Notes under the pieces: generated by a model
Told to the model about the DNA's origin: nothing
Seen by the model: the letters and a program-made list of their open reading frames with translations, nothing else
Database searches by the model: none
Assembly: GCA_964464375.1 (NCBI GenBank)
Contig: CAYXFU010000024.1
Span: 1 to 54,791, forward strand
Reading direction: 5' to 3'
DNA from: CAIOZA01 sp964464375
GTDB taxonomy: Bacteria; Bacteroidota; Ignavibacteria; Kapaibacteriales; UBA2268
Length of the DNA stretch: 54,791 nt
Made by a program: the position numbers and the translations under genes
Shown: positions 43,382 to 52,001 of the stretch, one piece after another
Layout of the letters: each line of letters starts with the position of its first letter
Numbering within the stretch: the first letter of the stretch is position 1

Positions 43382-44691
43382 TTGATCTCATAAGCCTGAG
43401 TTCCGCCACCGAAATAATATGTTCCTACATTTATTGTTCTTGATGCACCCATAGGAATTGGGTTACCTGCATCTGCCCAATAAAATGGGGTCTGTGCCAC
43501 ACCATCGACCTGCCAGTAAATCATACAATTTACCAATGGTCTTGGAGCATAATTCTTTATTGTCAATAAAACATTGTTAGGTCCGAATGCAATCGGAATC
43601 ATTGCATCTGCATTAAGAAAACCTGCATCGTTAAGAAGAGCAGGAATTGATGAATTAATTCTATCATTAGCTGTATTTGCATCACCATAAGAATTAGCTT
43701 CAATATTAGTACCAACAAGGTTAGATGTCCATGCAGATAATGCCATTGGACCCCAAGTTGTAGTATTTACTGTATAAGTGTATGATGGAGCTAATGTTAC
43801 AGCAATTGTTTGCCCTGAATCAAGATTACCTGTCCATGCGATAGGAGTTTTAATTACGCCATCGACTGACCAGTTTATATTACAACTTGTTAATCTGTTT
43901 TTACTGTAATTCTTCAGAGTTACCTGCATTAACTGAGGTGACAATGAACTGAACATAGCTGATGGTGATACTACGGCTGAAATACCGGCATCATTCTGTG
44001 TAACATATTGGGCATTTACATTGAAGTCAAGATAGGTTCCATAATATGATGTCATGTTACCATAATAATAATAATAGTAATAACCCTGGTATCCATAAGG
44101 CTGAGGACATGGCAGAGGATACTGAGAGCCCATGTACTGAGGATAATAGTAATAAACGGTTACTAATCTGAATCTTCTTAATCCACTAGTTCCTGATGTT
44201 GGAATAGTAAATTGTGAAGTATAAGAGGAATTAGAACCATTTGAATACCACATACATTCACCATTAGCAGTAGATAATTGTGAACCAGAGGTAAAGTCAG
44301 AACCGTTACGATCTTTAAATGCACGGTCATTATTGGCATCAAGATACAAAGCTACGAATTGTGTGTATGAAGAAGAAGTACCGCTACCCCAAGCTCCACC
44401 AGACCACTGGAATGTGTAGGTTGCTCCTTTTGCTAATGCAGGAACATTTGTAGCATCATAATAACCATATCCGGTTGAAGACACTGGCATAGTATATATT
44501 GGGGTACCTGTAGCTGAACTACCGGCATATATTTTAAACAAAAATGTCCCCATACTATAATAATAAAAGACCGGCGTGCAATATTGGGCTTTTGCAGGCA
44601 ATGATGTGAGAATCAATGCAAAAACAGCAAAACCCAAAACGAACAGTCGCATAATCAACTTTGATGCGGCTTTGGTAATTTCACGTTTCAT
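40294..44691 (-). CDS. giant T9SS-secreted surface protein B, paralogue of A
   Basis: 1465 aa, with the same order of domains as A. Signal peptide 1-36 (LFVLGFAVFALILTSLPAKAQ). The GEVED domain has a Tyr-rich insertion (residues about 175-205, PYGYQGYYYYYYYGNMTSYY) absent from A. Residues 437-1465 match residues 418-1446 of A and the DNA appears identical, whereas the N-terminal ~320 residues differ substantially and the region between is about 90-95% alike in protein. It is upstream of A, with its own terminator and a related upstream element, so the two are separate transcripts. Function as for A. Confidence 0.9.
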   Translation of the reverse strand: MKREITKAASKLIMRLFVLGFAVFALILTSLPAKAQYCTPVFYYYSMGTFLFKIYAGSSATGTPIYTMPVSSTGYGYYDATNVPALAKGATYTFQWSGGAWGSGTSSSYTQFVALYLDANNDRAFKDRNGSDFTSGSQLSTANGECMWYSNGSNSSYTSQFTIPTSGTSGLRRFRLVTVYYYYPQYMGSQYPLPCPQPYGYQGYYYYYYYGNMTSYYGTYLDFNVNAQYVTQNDAGISAVVSPSAMFSSLSPQLMQVTLKNYSKNRLTSCNINWSVDGVIKTPIAWTGNLDSGQTIAVTLAPSYTYTVNTTTWGPMALSAWTSNLVGTNIEANSYGDANTANDRINSSIPALLNDAGFLNADAMIPIAFGPNNVLLTIKNYAPRPLVNCMIYWQVDGVAQTPFYWADAGNPIPMGASRTINVGTYYFGGGTQAYEIKAWTGQPNGVPDEYTPNDGNTVEVYKALVGGTYTIGPRESDYVSIIEATDFVNYWGLAGPVTFLIRPYTYQGGIIFTPKARQFPITFESITRRNLDVIVQNTGTSSANDFVFKLDGYDGLTFRNLTLTANGTMGKVIHLTNGTDNILIDGCQLNGITSPGALTSNAIIYADGGVNNFKATKNTFSKGSFAAYFNDISSSITNGKTNPDVALASSGVNFSNNEIAGVTTGGFWLNGPTNQLIDGNTFFGNGYKNGIYSSGSGTILNNRINNVTDNGAGTISGTQAGGIFAAGATFSIHDNTVGGTNINGITANGASDVTIANNNVNISTGLTYERAGIAIIGAGTNADTKSNIVQTTNAHGIYYSGSANADVLYNNIISSGGTSIRGALTFGTSGGNIADNMISATNEFGLVITDPTSVNVWYNTVLSNTLTGHAAHVMNTRGGTVTMARNIFQNNAAGIALHTIGTNPVSNNNNIFSKAGTYSVLNNGVNSTLATWQTASGQDVNSSAVEAMFMSPTDLRLTTVNNSLYYTSAMFTGTTYDMFEAKDFTNTTRTKTFYKGAHSIIPTITIAEEPSDIVDCIGTTNHALVVVANADYNATLTYQWYKDGLALTGQTNPIFYINNALTHDMNAIYQCMVTANGEATGKNTRPTLLYTLRPTKITRQPENRRIDLGQLSTFDVDMNVFQEDPIDYQPSIQWYRGGVMLQDNDRIAGTKSSILTIRDIQAIDYGNDYYVKITGKCGTDSSVMIDMSEIPKLTLTDLAATLDLCVGSPLSLTVAAVTSVPNVKIGYQWMLNGVAIAGATSATYTVATVAAVNAGDYTCVVTLENNYDTKTTTVCKVTVDTAPEIVTNLAASVSVQTGRDLSLAVVAKGNNLTYQWLKNNTDIVGETNATYTRAGVVAADEGTYSVKITNPCGVVTSTECVVSITPFLLMGLDGQAGEFILNQNTPNPFSTTTTISFVLPEASNVKLAITDLYGRELALVADRAMSAGYNQLDVRALESNLNAGVYFYTLTVNGKSDTKTMVVVK

Positions 44692-45274
44692 AAAAATTAA
44701 CTCCTAAAGTACTTAAAAAAAATCCCATAAATAAATATTTCACGATATTGTTTTCATCAGCTTAATTAAACATAAAACCTAACTTTGTTAGAGCTCCGGC
44801 ATTTATTTAATACGATTCGGCAAAACGATTTTAAAAAAAAATCATTTTTTCTTCAGAGATATAGTTTCTTTCTTAAGATGAGCTAGATCTCTTAACTAAT
44901 GTACCATCAAATAGAATTTGGTTACAAGAAATATCGACTTTTTTATAATTAAGATTCTTCAAATAACAATTCTACAATTTTAAAAATATCGAATAAAGTT
45001 AATATTAAACATAGTATAAGCAATGATTATTTTGTAGTTAAAAATACTACAAAGAACAATAATCTATAATAAATTTTAATTTTTATAGCGATTCAATTAA
45101 TTTTCTGAATATAATTTTGACTCTTAACTTATGTTCCTTTAAATTGAATCTGATTTAAAATTAAAACCGGAAAAAGATTTTTAAAAATCTTCGTTTTAAA
45201 TAAAACATAACACTAAAATCCTGAATAAGTTACATTACTTTATAAAAAAATATAAATTTAGGGCAAAACTTTTT
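44692..45274. other. intergenic region between giant gene B and birA
   Basis: 583 bp, AT-rich, divergent. It holds the conserved element at 44897-44945, a degenerate copy at 45121-45160, a GTAGT/ACTAC hairpin near 45034-45051 and a TAAATTTA box (45253-45260) that may be part of the birA promoter. No coding frame is convincing. Confidence 0.5.
44897..44945 (-). repeat. conserved upstream element of giant gene B
   Basis: TAATGTACCATCAAATAGAA and TTTGGTTACAAGAAAT, matching 40156-40200. It lies about 205 bp ahead of the gene B start, against about 155 bp for A. Confidence 0.55.
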
Positions 45275-46009
45275 ATGGAACATATACATTTAGATACAAT
45301 CACATCAACCAATGACTATGCCAAAGAGTTATTGGAGGAGCACAAAATAGTTGCCGTTTCGGCAAATTTCCAGACAGCTGGCAGAGGAAGACACAGTAAT
45401 ACCTGGATTGGCGATAACATGATGAATATTTATTTATCAGTGGGAATAAGGCATGACCAGGGAATAAATTTCAACAGGGCATCCCTAACACAGGCTATCG
45501 GTTGTCTTGCTGTTTGTCAGGCTCTCAAAGTTTTTGCAACGAATAGCAATTTTTTCATTAAATATCCAAATGATATTTATGCACAGAGTTCGGATGAAAC
45601 CCCTAAGAAGATTTCGGGCATTCTAACTGAACATAGTTTTCAGGGATCATTATGCTCTTCTTCAGTCATAGGAATTGGCATTAATATCAATCAGACAGTT
45701 TTCCCTGATGATATTAATGATAAGACAACATCACTTAAAATTATGGGTTATGATGCAGAGATTAATCAAATTATAAAAAAAGTATTAGAGAATCTCGAAG
45801 AATTATTACTAAAAACTGATAAATTTGTATTTGATTATTGGATCAGAGAAATGAACATAATCAATAAAGAGATTTCTATTAATGATGAGCCAGGATTATG
45901 GCGAACTTCAGAAGTCTGCAGAGATGGTAGGCTTCTTGTGAATAATGTTGACAACAGCACCGTAAGATATATAAATAACGGTGACTCTATTAAATATGAT
46001 TTAGAGTAA
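45275..46009 (+). CDS. birA: biotin-[acetyl-CoA carboxylase] ligase
   Basis: 244 aa. It attaches biotin to the carboxyl carrier protein through biotinyl-AMP. The biotin loop appears as GRGRHSNTWIGD, then KYPNDIY (KWPND-type) and KISGILTE, and GIGININQ. There is no N-terminal helix-turn-helix, so it is the monofunctional type and not a repressor. coaX follows immediately (stop at 46009, TTG at 46010). Confidence 0.93.
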   Translation: MEHIHLDTITSTNDYAKELLEEHKIVAVSANFQTAGRGRHSNTWIGDNMMNIYLSVGIRHDQGINFNRASLTQAIGCLAVCQALKVFATNSNFFIKYPNDIYAQSSDETPKKISGILTEHSFQGSLCSSSVIGIGININQTVFPDDINDKTTSLKIMGYDAEINQIIKKVLENLEELLLKTDKFVFDYWIREMNIINKEISINDEPGLWRTSEVCRDGRLLVNNVDNSTVRYINNGDSIKYDLE

Positions 46010-46756
46010 TTGAACTTGATTGAAACCGCAAATACAGCTTATGCAGATATTGGGAACTCAAGAATTAAGATTTTTGATGGGGTCAATTATTTGTCGGTGT
46101 CTTATGAAAAGAATTCATTGCATGAAGTTATATCCTTTATTAAAAATCAAAAAATCTCTAAAATCATTTATTCTTCTGTTAATTCTGAATTTGAAAAAAT
46201 TCTTCATTTGAAATTAAATAAAATAACAGAGTTAATTAATATTTCAGATTTTATTCTTGCACAAAAAATTATTGATTTCAAAGAAGTGACCGGAATGGGA
46301 ACTGACCGCAAGTTAAGTTTATTCGGTGGACTAAGTATTGCTCATCCCCCATTGATTACAATTGATTGTGGAACAGCAATAACCATTAATGTTCTTAATC
46401 AGGATAATTTTTGTATTGGTGGATTAATTTTTCCCGGACTTAGTCTTCAGGAACGGGCATTAAAGGAAATGACCAGCGGACTTAAGAATTTTGAACTACA
46501 GATTCCCAATCAGATTCTTGGAAAAACTACATCAGAGGCGATCAGCATTGGGCTTTATCAGGGTATTTCCAATGCTATTTCGTGTTTTGTTGATTCTATC
46601 AAAAAAGAATACTTTCCGGATAAAGAAATAAATATTTTTTTGACAGGTGGTTCCGCAGGCTTAATTTTGCCTATCCTGAAAAGTAAAATTCGGTTTACTT
46701 ATGAAGAAAAATTGAATTTGATGGGAATAGTTTATTTAATCAAAAATCAGGTTTGA
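46010..46756 (+). CDS. coaX: type III pantothenate kinase
   Basis: 248 aa, ASKHA fold. It phosphorylates pantothenate in the first step of CoA synthesis. AYADIGNSRIKIF is the phosphate-1 motif (usually DxGNT; Ser replaces Thr here), GMGTDRK binds pantothenate, and TIDCGTAITINVL and GGLIFPGLSL follow. There is no ATG before the conserved start, so TTG at 46010 or 46016 is used. It directly follows birA, a common pairing in this phylum. Confidence 0.92.
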   Translation: MNLIETANTAYADIGNSRIKIFDGVNYLSVSYEKNSLHEVISFIKNQKISKIIYSSVNSEFEKILHLKLNKITELINISDFILAQKIIDFKEVTGMGTDRKLSLFGGLSIAHPPLITIDCGTAITINVLNQDNFCIGGLIFPGLSLQERALKEMTSGLKNFELQIPNQILGKTTSEAISIGLYQGISNAISCFVDSIKKEYFPDKEINIFLTGGSAGLILPILKSKIRFTYEEKLNLMGIVYLIKNQV

Positions 46757-46757
46757 C

Positions 46758-47501
46758 ATGATATTAAACAAAAAACTAGTTATCGTTTTGCCAGCATACA
46801 ATGCCAGCCTAACACTCGAACAAACATACAAGGAAATTCCTTTCGAAATAGTCGATGAAGTGGTTTTGGTTGATGATGCAAGCCGTGATGACACTTACGA
46901 GCAAGCCGAGAGACTAGGTATTCATCATGTAATCAGGCATGAGAATAATCGCGGATACGGCGGTAATCAGAAAACATGCTATAATAAAGCTCTAGAACTA
47001 GGTGCAGACATTGTGATAATGCTACATCCTGATTATCAATATACTCCAAAACTGATTTACTCTATGGCGTCACTGATTGCCAATGGTGTCTATCCCGTAG
47101 TATTTGGTTCCAGAATACTTGGAAAAGGTGCACTGAAGGGCGGAATGCCGGTTTACAAGTATATTGCCAACAGATTTTTGACTTTGTTTCAGAATATGCT
47201 GATTGGGCAAAAGCTGTCTGAATACCACACAGGATATAGGGCATTCTCAGCTGAAGTACTGAGAGCAATTAATTTTGATGCTAATTCTGATGATTTCATT
47301 TTCGATAATCAGATGATTTCACAGATATTTTATGCAGGATTTGAGATTGCTGAGATAACCTGCCCTACAAAATATTTCAAAGAAGCTTCATCCATTAACT
47401 TCAGCAGAAGTTCTAAATACGGACTTGGAGTTCTGCTTGTTTCGGTAGAGCACTTCCTCCAGAAGAGCAGATTGGCTAAATTTGATATTTACAATAAGTG
47501 A
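46758..47501 (+). CDS. glycosyltransferase family 2 (dolichyl-phosphate mannosyltransferase-like)
   Basis: 247 aa, soluble GT-A fold without membrane anchors. VLPAYNASLTLEQTYKEIP starts the domain, VVLVDDASRDDTYEQAE gives the first Asp, and HPDYQYTPKLI takes the place of DxD. FGSRILGKGALKGGMPVYKYI and the acceptor-side SEYHTGYRAFS are typical of DPM1-like and polyprenyl-phosphate glycosyltransferases. It follows coaX by 1 bp, so it is probably co-transcribed with birA-coaX. The sugar and acceptor are unknown. Confidence 0.88.
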   Translation: MILNKKLVIVLPAYNASLTLEQTYKEIPFEIVDEVVLVDDASRDDTYEQAERLGIHHVIRHENNRGYGGNQKTCYNKALELGADIVIMLHPDYQYTPKLIYSMASLIANGVYPVVFGSRILGKGALKGGMPVYKYIANRFLTLFQNMLIGQKLSEYHTGYRAFSAEVLRAINFDANSDDFIFDNQMISQIFYAGFEIAEITCPTKYFKEASSINFSRSSKYGLGVLLVSVEHFLQKSRLAKFDIYNK

Positions 47502-47931
47502 TTGAGTTTATAGAATTTGTAAAAATTGAATTCTGAAGGTTGCTATCTGATTACCACCCTGTATCGATTGCGTCGAGCCACCCCGTCTTGGAAATACTTG
47601 GAAAGAATAATATGCAATTTTGAAAAAGTAGGGAATTTTTCAAAGATTCAGTTTTAAAAGGCAATAGAATGTATACTTATTTCAGAAATAATATTCTAAA
47701 TGACCATTACTGTAAATTCTTTAATTAATATTTCCTGAGATTTGTAAGAAACTTGCTCAATGAATGGATTGAAAACATTATAGCCTACAATCAGTACGAG
47801 ATATCCTCCATTCTACTCTAGTAATAATGAATAAAAATAAAAAAAATCTGTAGATGTAATAATAATTTTTAATCTACATCGTTTTGTTTTTCAATTAAAT
47901 TTAGGAATTCTTAAAATTATTATTAGGCTCT
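47502..47931. other. intergenic region with a decayed repeat, upstream of the oxidase operon
   Basis: 430 bp. 47552-47604 is a decayed member of the repeat at 285-334 (CCACCCTGTATCGATTGCG and TCGAGCCACCCCG). A hairpin with arms TGTAGAT/ATCTACA (47849-47878) lies about 55 bp before the SCO start. No gene was found. Confidence 0.5.
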
Positions 47932-48735
47932 ATGAAATCATACTTAACCAGCTTTTTCATTTTGATTTTTCTGCTTATTCTAAATATTCCTGAACGTGCC
48001 CTTGGAGCAGACAAAGTAGGGATTGATGAGCATTTAGGTGCTCAGATACCTTTAAACGTGAAATTCATGAATGTTACGGGAGATTCAGTCCGTCTTGGTG
48101 ATTTAATGACAAAACCAACACTTCTGTATTTTGTTTACTTCCATTGCGGAGGAATTTGCAATCCATTACAGAATGCTGTTGCAGATGGCGTTGGAAGACT
48201 TAAACTAAAAGCCGGGCAGGATTACCAGATTGTAACAATCTGCTTTGACTATAAAGCAACAGTAAATGATGCAATGAAATGGAAAGAAAATTCTCTCCAG
48301 GTTATGAATACTCCAATTGCACCTGATGCATGGAATGTGCTTATTGGTGACAGTATTTCAATTAGAAAACTAACTGATGCAGTTGGTTTTTATTACAAAA
48401 GTGACGGACAGGGCGATTTCATTCATGCCGGTTCAATATTTGCCATTTCTCCAACTGGCATAATTAGCAGATATCTATATTTTGATAAATATTACAATCC
48501 ATTCGATCTAAAAATGGCACTTCTAGAAGCAAGCCAAAACCAATCAAATCCATCGGTAAAAACAGTACTTCAATTTTGCTTCAGTTATGATCCGCAAGGT
48601 AAACAATATGTTTTCAATACAACTCGTGTAATCGGAGTATTGATGCTATTATCAACCGGTGGACTATTCTTATTTTTATTTTTATCGGGCAGGAAGAAAA
48701 GAATAATAAATATAAAAAAGGTAACTAATGAATAA
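47932..48735 (+). CDS. SCO1/SenC-family copper chaperone
   Basis: 267 aa. Signal or anchor segment about 1-25. The thioredoxin-like domain carries the copper-binding CxxxC (HCGGICNPLQ) and the distal His (DFIHAGSIFAI). Sco proteins deliver copper to the CuA centre of subunit II. An extra C-terminal membrane helix (VIGVLMLLSTGGLFLFLFL) followed by a basic tail suggests double anchoring, a feature of FCB Sco-like proteins. It heads the oxidase operon and overlaps subunit I by 8 bp. Confidence 0.9.
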   Translation: MKSYLTSFFILIFLLILNIPERALGADKVGIDEHLGAQIPLNVKFMNVTGDSVRLGDLMTKPTLLYFVYFHCGGICNPLQNAVADGVGRLKLKAGQDYQIVTICFDYKATVNDAMKWKENSLQVMNTPIAPDAWNVLIGDSISIRKLTDAVGFYYKSDGQGDFIHAGSIFAISPTGIISRYLYFDKYYNPFDLKMALLEASQNQSNPSVKTVLQFCFSYDPQGKQYVFNTTRVIGVLMLLSTGGLFLFLFLSGRKKRIINIKKVTNE

Positions 48736-50356
48736 TCAAACTAATGGTCTTCCTTATGTAAGTTACTTGGATTATCAGGGAAAACATCGTGGAATTGCTT
48801 CTTGGCTTCTTTCCACAGACCATAAAAGAATAGGGTTAATGTATTTAACCGGAATAATAATATTTTTTCTAGTCGGTGCCGCATTAGGTTTAGTTCTCAA
48901 AACTGAGATGTTGTCAAACGGGAAAACCATTATTGGCTCGCAAGCCTATAATGCAGTATTTACACTTCACGGTGTAATAATGATTTTTTTAGTAATTATT
49001 CCAGGAATTCCGGCAGCATTCGGCAACTTTTTCCTACCGATATTAATCGGGGCAAAAGATGTGTCATTTCCAAGATTAAACCTGCTGTCTTTTTGGTTAT
49101 ACATTGCCGGTGGGATTGTTGCTTTATCCTCATTATTTTTGAGCGGTGGTCCAATAGATGTCGGCTGGTCATTTTATGTTCCATATTCGATAAGAACAAA
49201 CACAAATGTTTCCGGGGCATTGTTTGCAGCATTTCTACTTGGTTTTTCCTCAATATTAACCGGGTTGAATTTTGTTACAACAGTACACAGACTTCGAGCA
49301 CCAGGTATGGGATTTTTTAAAATGCCTTTGTTTATCTGGGCACTTTATTCAACAGCCTGGATACAGGTGATAGCAACACCTGTCATTGGAATAACAATCG
49401 TGCTGGTAATAGTAGAAAGATTATTCTCTATCGGAATATTTGATCCTGCATTAGGAGGTGATCCAATTTTATTTCAGCATCTTTTTTGGATATATTCACA
49501 TCCTGCTGTTTATATCATGATTCTGCCAGCAATGGGAATTGTATCTGAGATAATACCTACTTTTGCTAAAAGAACAATCTTCGGTTACAAATCAATTGCT
49601 TTTTCAAGTTTGGCAATCGCATTTATTGGTTATTTTGTCTGGGCGCATCACATGTTTACATCAGGTATGAGTGATTTATCCAGAGCAGTGTTTTCATTAT
49701 TTACATATTTGGTTGCAATTCCAAGCGGAGTGAAAGTCTTTAATTGGGTAGCAACGATGTATAAAGGTTCTATAGATCCCAAAGTGCCATTCTTATTTGT
49801 TGTAATGTTTATCTTTTTGTTCTCAATCGGTGGATTAACCGGTTTAGTACTAGGAAATCTAGCTCTAAATGTACATACCCATGGAACATATTTTGTTGTA
49901 GCACATTTTCATTATGTTATGTTTGGTGGGACGATCATGATATTCTTTGCGGCTCTGCATTACTGGTTTCCTAAAATGTTCGGGAAAATGTATAATGAAA
50001 AGGTATCAAAAGTCGGAATAGTCTTTATTTTTATTGGTTTCAACATGTTGTATTTTACAATGTTTATTCTTGGATACATGGGAATGCCCCGAAGGTACTG
50101 GGATTATCTGCCAGAATTCCATATTCCACATGTAATATCGACAATTGGAGCCTTTATTCTTGTAACAGGACTTCTTATCATTATCATAAACCTTTTCCAT
50201 GCTTTACGAAGAGGTAAAAAGGCTGAGCAAAACCCATGGGGAGGAGTCACATTAGAGTGGACAGTTCCATCACCCCCACCTTTGGAGAATTTCGATGAAA
50301 TTCCTACGATAACTCATGAACCTTATTATTTCCCTGAAGAAGGAGTTGTAAAATGA
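48728..50356 (+). CDS. ctaD: cytochrome c oxidase subunit I
   Basis: 542 aa with about 12 membrane helices. Heme and CuB ligands are visible: HGVIMIFLVI, YSHPAVYIMILP (CuB His and cross-linked Tyr), WAHHMFTSGM, and HTHGTYFVVAHFHYVM. The YSHP form, in place of GHPEV, marks an A2-type heme-copper oxidase, in which Tyr-Ser replaces the D-channel glutamate. It reduces O2 to water and pumps protons. Its ATG overlaps the Sco gene and its stop overlaps subunit III. Confidence 0.97.
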   Translation: MNNQTNGLPYVSYLDYQGKHRGIASWLLSTDHKRIGLMYLTGIIIFFLVGAALGLVLKTEMLSNGKTIIGSQAYNAVFTLHGVIMIFLVIIPGIPAAFGNFFLPILIGAKDVSFPRLNLLSFWLYIAGGIVALSSLFLSGGPIDVGWSFYVPYSIRTNTNVSGALFAAFLLGFSSILTGLNFVTTVHRLRAPGMGFFKMPLFIWALYSTAWIQVIATPVIGITIVLVIVERLFSIGIFDPALGGDPILFQHLFWIYSHPAVYIMILPAMGIVSEIIPTFAKRTIFGYKSIAFSSLAIAFIGYFVWAHHMFTSGMSDLSRAVFSLFTYLVAIPSGVKVFNWVATMYKGSIDPKVPFLFVVMFIFLFSIGGLTGLVLGNLALNVHTHGTYFVVAHFHYVMFGGTIMIFFAALHYWFPKMFGKMYNEKVSKVGIVFIFIGFNMLYFTMFILGYMGMPRRYWDYLPEFHIPHVISTIGAFILVTGLLIIIINLFHALRRGKKAEQNPWGGVTLEWTVPSPPPLENFDEIPTITHEPYYFPEEGVVK

Positions 50357-51027
50357 GTATTTATGCTGGTGAAATTCAACACTCAGCCCAACAGGATGAG
50401 GTTTCCACAAATTTACAAATCGATCATACTGTACATGAACACAGGGATGATTTTGGAGCCAAAATGGGAATGTGGCTATTTCTATTAACTGAACTAGTAC
50501 TGTTCGGCGGATTATTTATTTTGTATATGGCGTACAGATTTCAATATGCAGATGCTTTTCATGCGGCTGCCCGAGAACTAAATAAGGGTGTTGGTACACT
50601 TAACACAATAATTTTACTAACAAGTTCACTAACAATGGTACTTTCAATTGTAGCAATTCAGAAAAACAGGAAACAACTATCAATGTTTTTGCTTGCTTTG
50701 ACAATTGCTTTTGCAGGAAGTTTCATGGTAAATAAATACTTCGAATGGAGCGCAAAAATAGCTCATGGAATATTCCCTAACTCTCCAACTTTGCTTGAGA
50801 AGGATAAAGGTGAAATAATATTTTTCGGTTTGTATTATTCAATGACAGGACTTCATGGATTGCATGTCGTTATCGGCATGATAATATTAAGCGTTGTTAT
50901 GTATAAAATTAAAAACAATGTTGTTAATCCTGATAATTATGTATTGCTTGATAATTCTGGATTATATTGGCATTTGGTTGACTTGATATGGATTTTTCTA
51001 TTTCCATTGTTTTACTTGATTCATTAA
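50353..51027 (+). CDS. ctaE: cytochrome c oxidase subunit III
   Basis: 224 aa with five membrane helices. GMWLFLLTELVLFGGLFILYMAYR near the start, GLYYSMTGLHGLHVVIGMIIL in the middle and GLYWHLVDLIWIFLFPLFYL at the end are family signatures. The ATG overlaps the subunit I stop (ATGA), showing translational coupling. Confidence 0.95.
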   Translation: MSIYAGEIQHSAQQDEVSTNLQIDHTVHEHRDDFGAKMGMWLFLLTELVLFGGLFILYMAYRFQYADAFHAAARELNKGVGTLNTIILLTSSLTMVLSIVAIQKNRKQLSMFLLALTIAFAGSFMVNKYFEWSAKIAHGIFPNSPTLLEKDKGEIIFFGLYYSMTGLHGLHVVIGMIILSVVMYKIKNNVVNPDNYVLLDNSGLYWHLVDLIWIFLFPLFYLIH

Positions 51028-51046
51028 TCTAAATATTTGAAAAATT

Positions 51047-51337
51047 ATGAACACACACACAGAAAAAAGTCATCAAATCGGCTATAGCACTTACATCATT
51101 GTATGGCTGACATTAGTTGGTCTTACAATTCTAACTGTATCATCTTCGAGTTTTGAACTTGGAGCATTTACATTAGTTTTGGCAATGCTTATAGCCATAG
51201 TAAAATCCTCACTAGTAGTGAACATATTTATGCATATTAAGTATGACAATAAGATTTTTTTAATATTCATTTGTGTTGCAGTCTTAATATTATTAGTTAG
51301 TTTAACTTTCACCGCAGTTGATGTATTTTTCAGATAA
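51047..51337 (+). CDS. cytochrome c oxidase subunit IV (COX4_pro)
   Basis: 96 aa with three membrane helices (about 15-32, 38-60, 68-92). The pattern YIIVWLTLVGLTILTVSSS ... VVNIFMHIKYDN matches prokaryotic subunit IV of heme-copper oxidases, a small assembly or stability subunit. It lies between subunits III and II. Confidence 0.88.
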   Translation: MNTHTEKSHQIGYSTYIIVWLTLVGLTILTVSSSSFELGAFTLVLAMLIAIVKSSLVVNIFMHIKYDNKIFLIFICVAVLILLVSLTFTAVDVFFR

Positions 51338-51347
51338 GGAGTAGTTT

Positions 51348-52001
51348 ATGTTTTCCGGACCGTCTAAATTTGCAACTGAAGTTGATTCAATAATGCTCTT
51401 TATAACTGCATCATCTGTTTTGCTTCTTTTATTAATCACCATTGCCATGATTTACTTTATATTTAAATACAGCAGAAAAAAGAATCCTGTTGTGAAAAAT
51501 ATTGAAGGAAACACATTACTTGAAATCTTGTGGATAGTAATACCAACAGTATTGGTTCTTTTTATGTTTTACTATGGTTTTGTCAGTTTTTCTGAAGCAA
51601 GAGTAATCCCATCTGATGCATACAATGTAAAAGTTATAGCACGCATGTGGAATTGGAGTTTTAGTTATTCTAACGGAAAAAAGTCAGACACGCTATTTTT
51701 GGCACTTAACAAACCAGTTAAATTGGATTTGATAACAACTGATGTTAATCACAGCTTATATGTACCGGCATTTAGAATAAAAGAAGATGTTACTGCCGGA
51801 AGGCAGAATTTTATGGTTTTGCGTCCAACTAAAATTGGATCTTTTGATATTTTATGCTCGGAATATTGTGGAGTTGACCATTCAAAAATGCTTGCGAAGT
51901 TGGTTGTAAAGGAAGAGAATGACTTTAATTTATGGTTGAATATGGGTTCAGTACCTATTGAATCAAACAAAAACCCAAATCCTGTAATGGAGAAGAAATG
52001 A
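51348..52001 (+). CDS. ctaC: cytochrome c oxidase subunit II
   Basis: 217 aa. Two membrane helices (about 18-42, 60-82) precede a periplasmic cupredoxin domain. The CuA centre is intact: His in TDVNHSLYVPAF, then CSEYCGVDHSKM with two Cys, His and Met. There is no C-terminal cytochrome c domain, so an external cytochrome c must donate electrons, perhaps the one encoded at 52884. RMWNWSFSYSN carries the conserved aromatic patch. Its position after subunit IV is unusual, since subunit II normally precedes subunit I. Confidence 0.95.
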   Translation: MFSGPSKFATEVDSIMLFITASSVLLLLLITIAMIYFIFKYSRKKNPVVKNIEGNTLLEILWIVIPTVLVLFMFYYGFVSFSEARVIPSDAYNVKVIARMWNWSFSYSNGKKSDTLFLALNKPVKLDLITTDVNHSLYVPAFRIKEDVTAGRQNFMVLRPTKIGSFDILCSEYCGVDHSKMLAKLVVKEENDFNLWLNMGSVPIESNKNPNPVMEKK

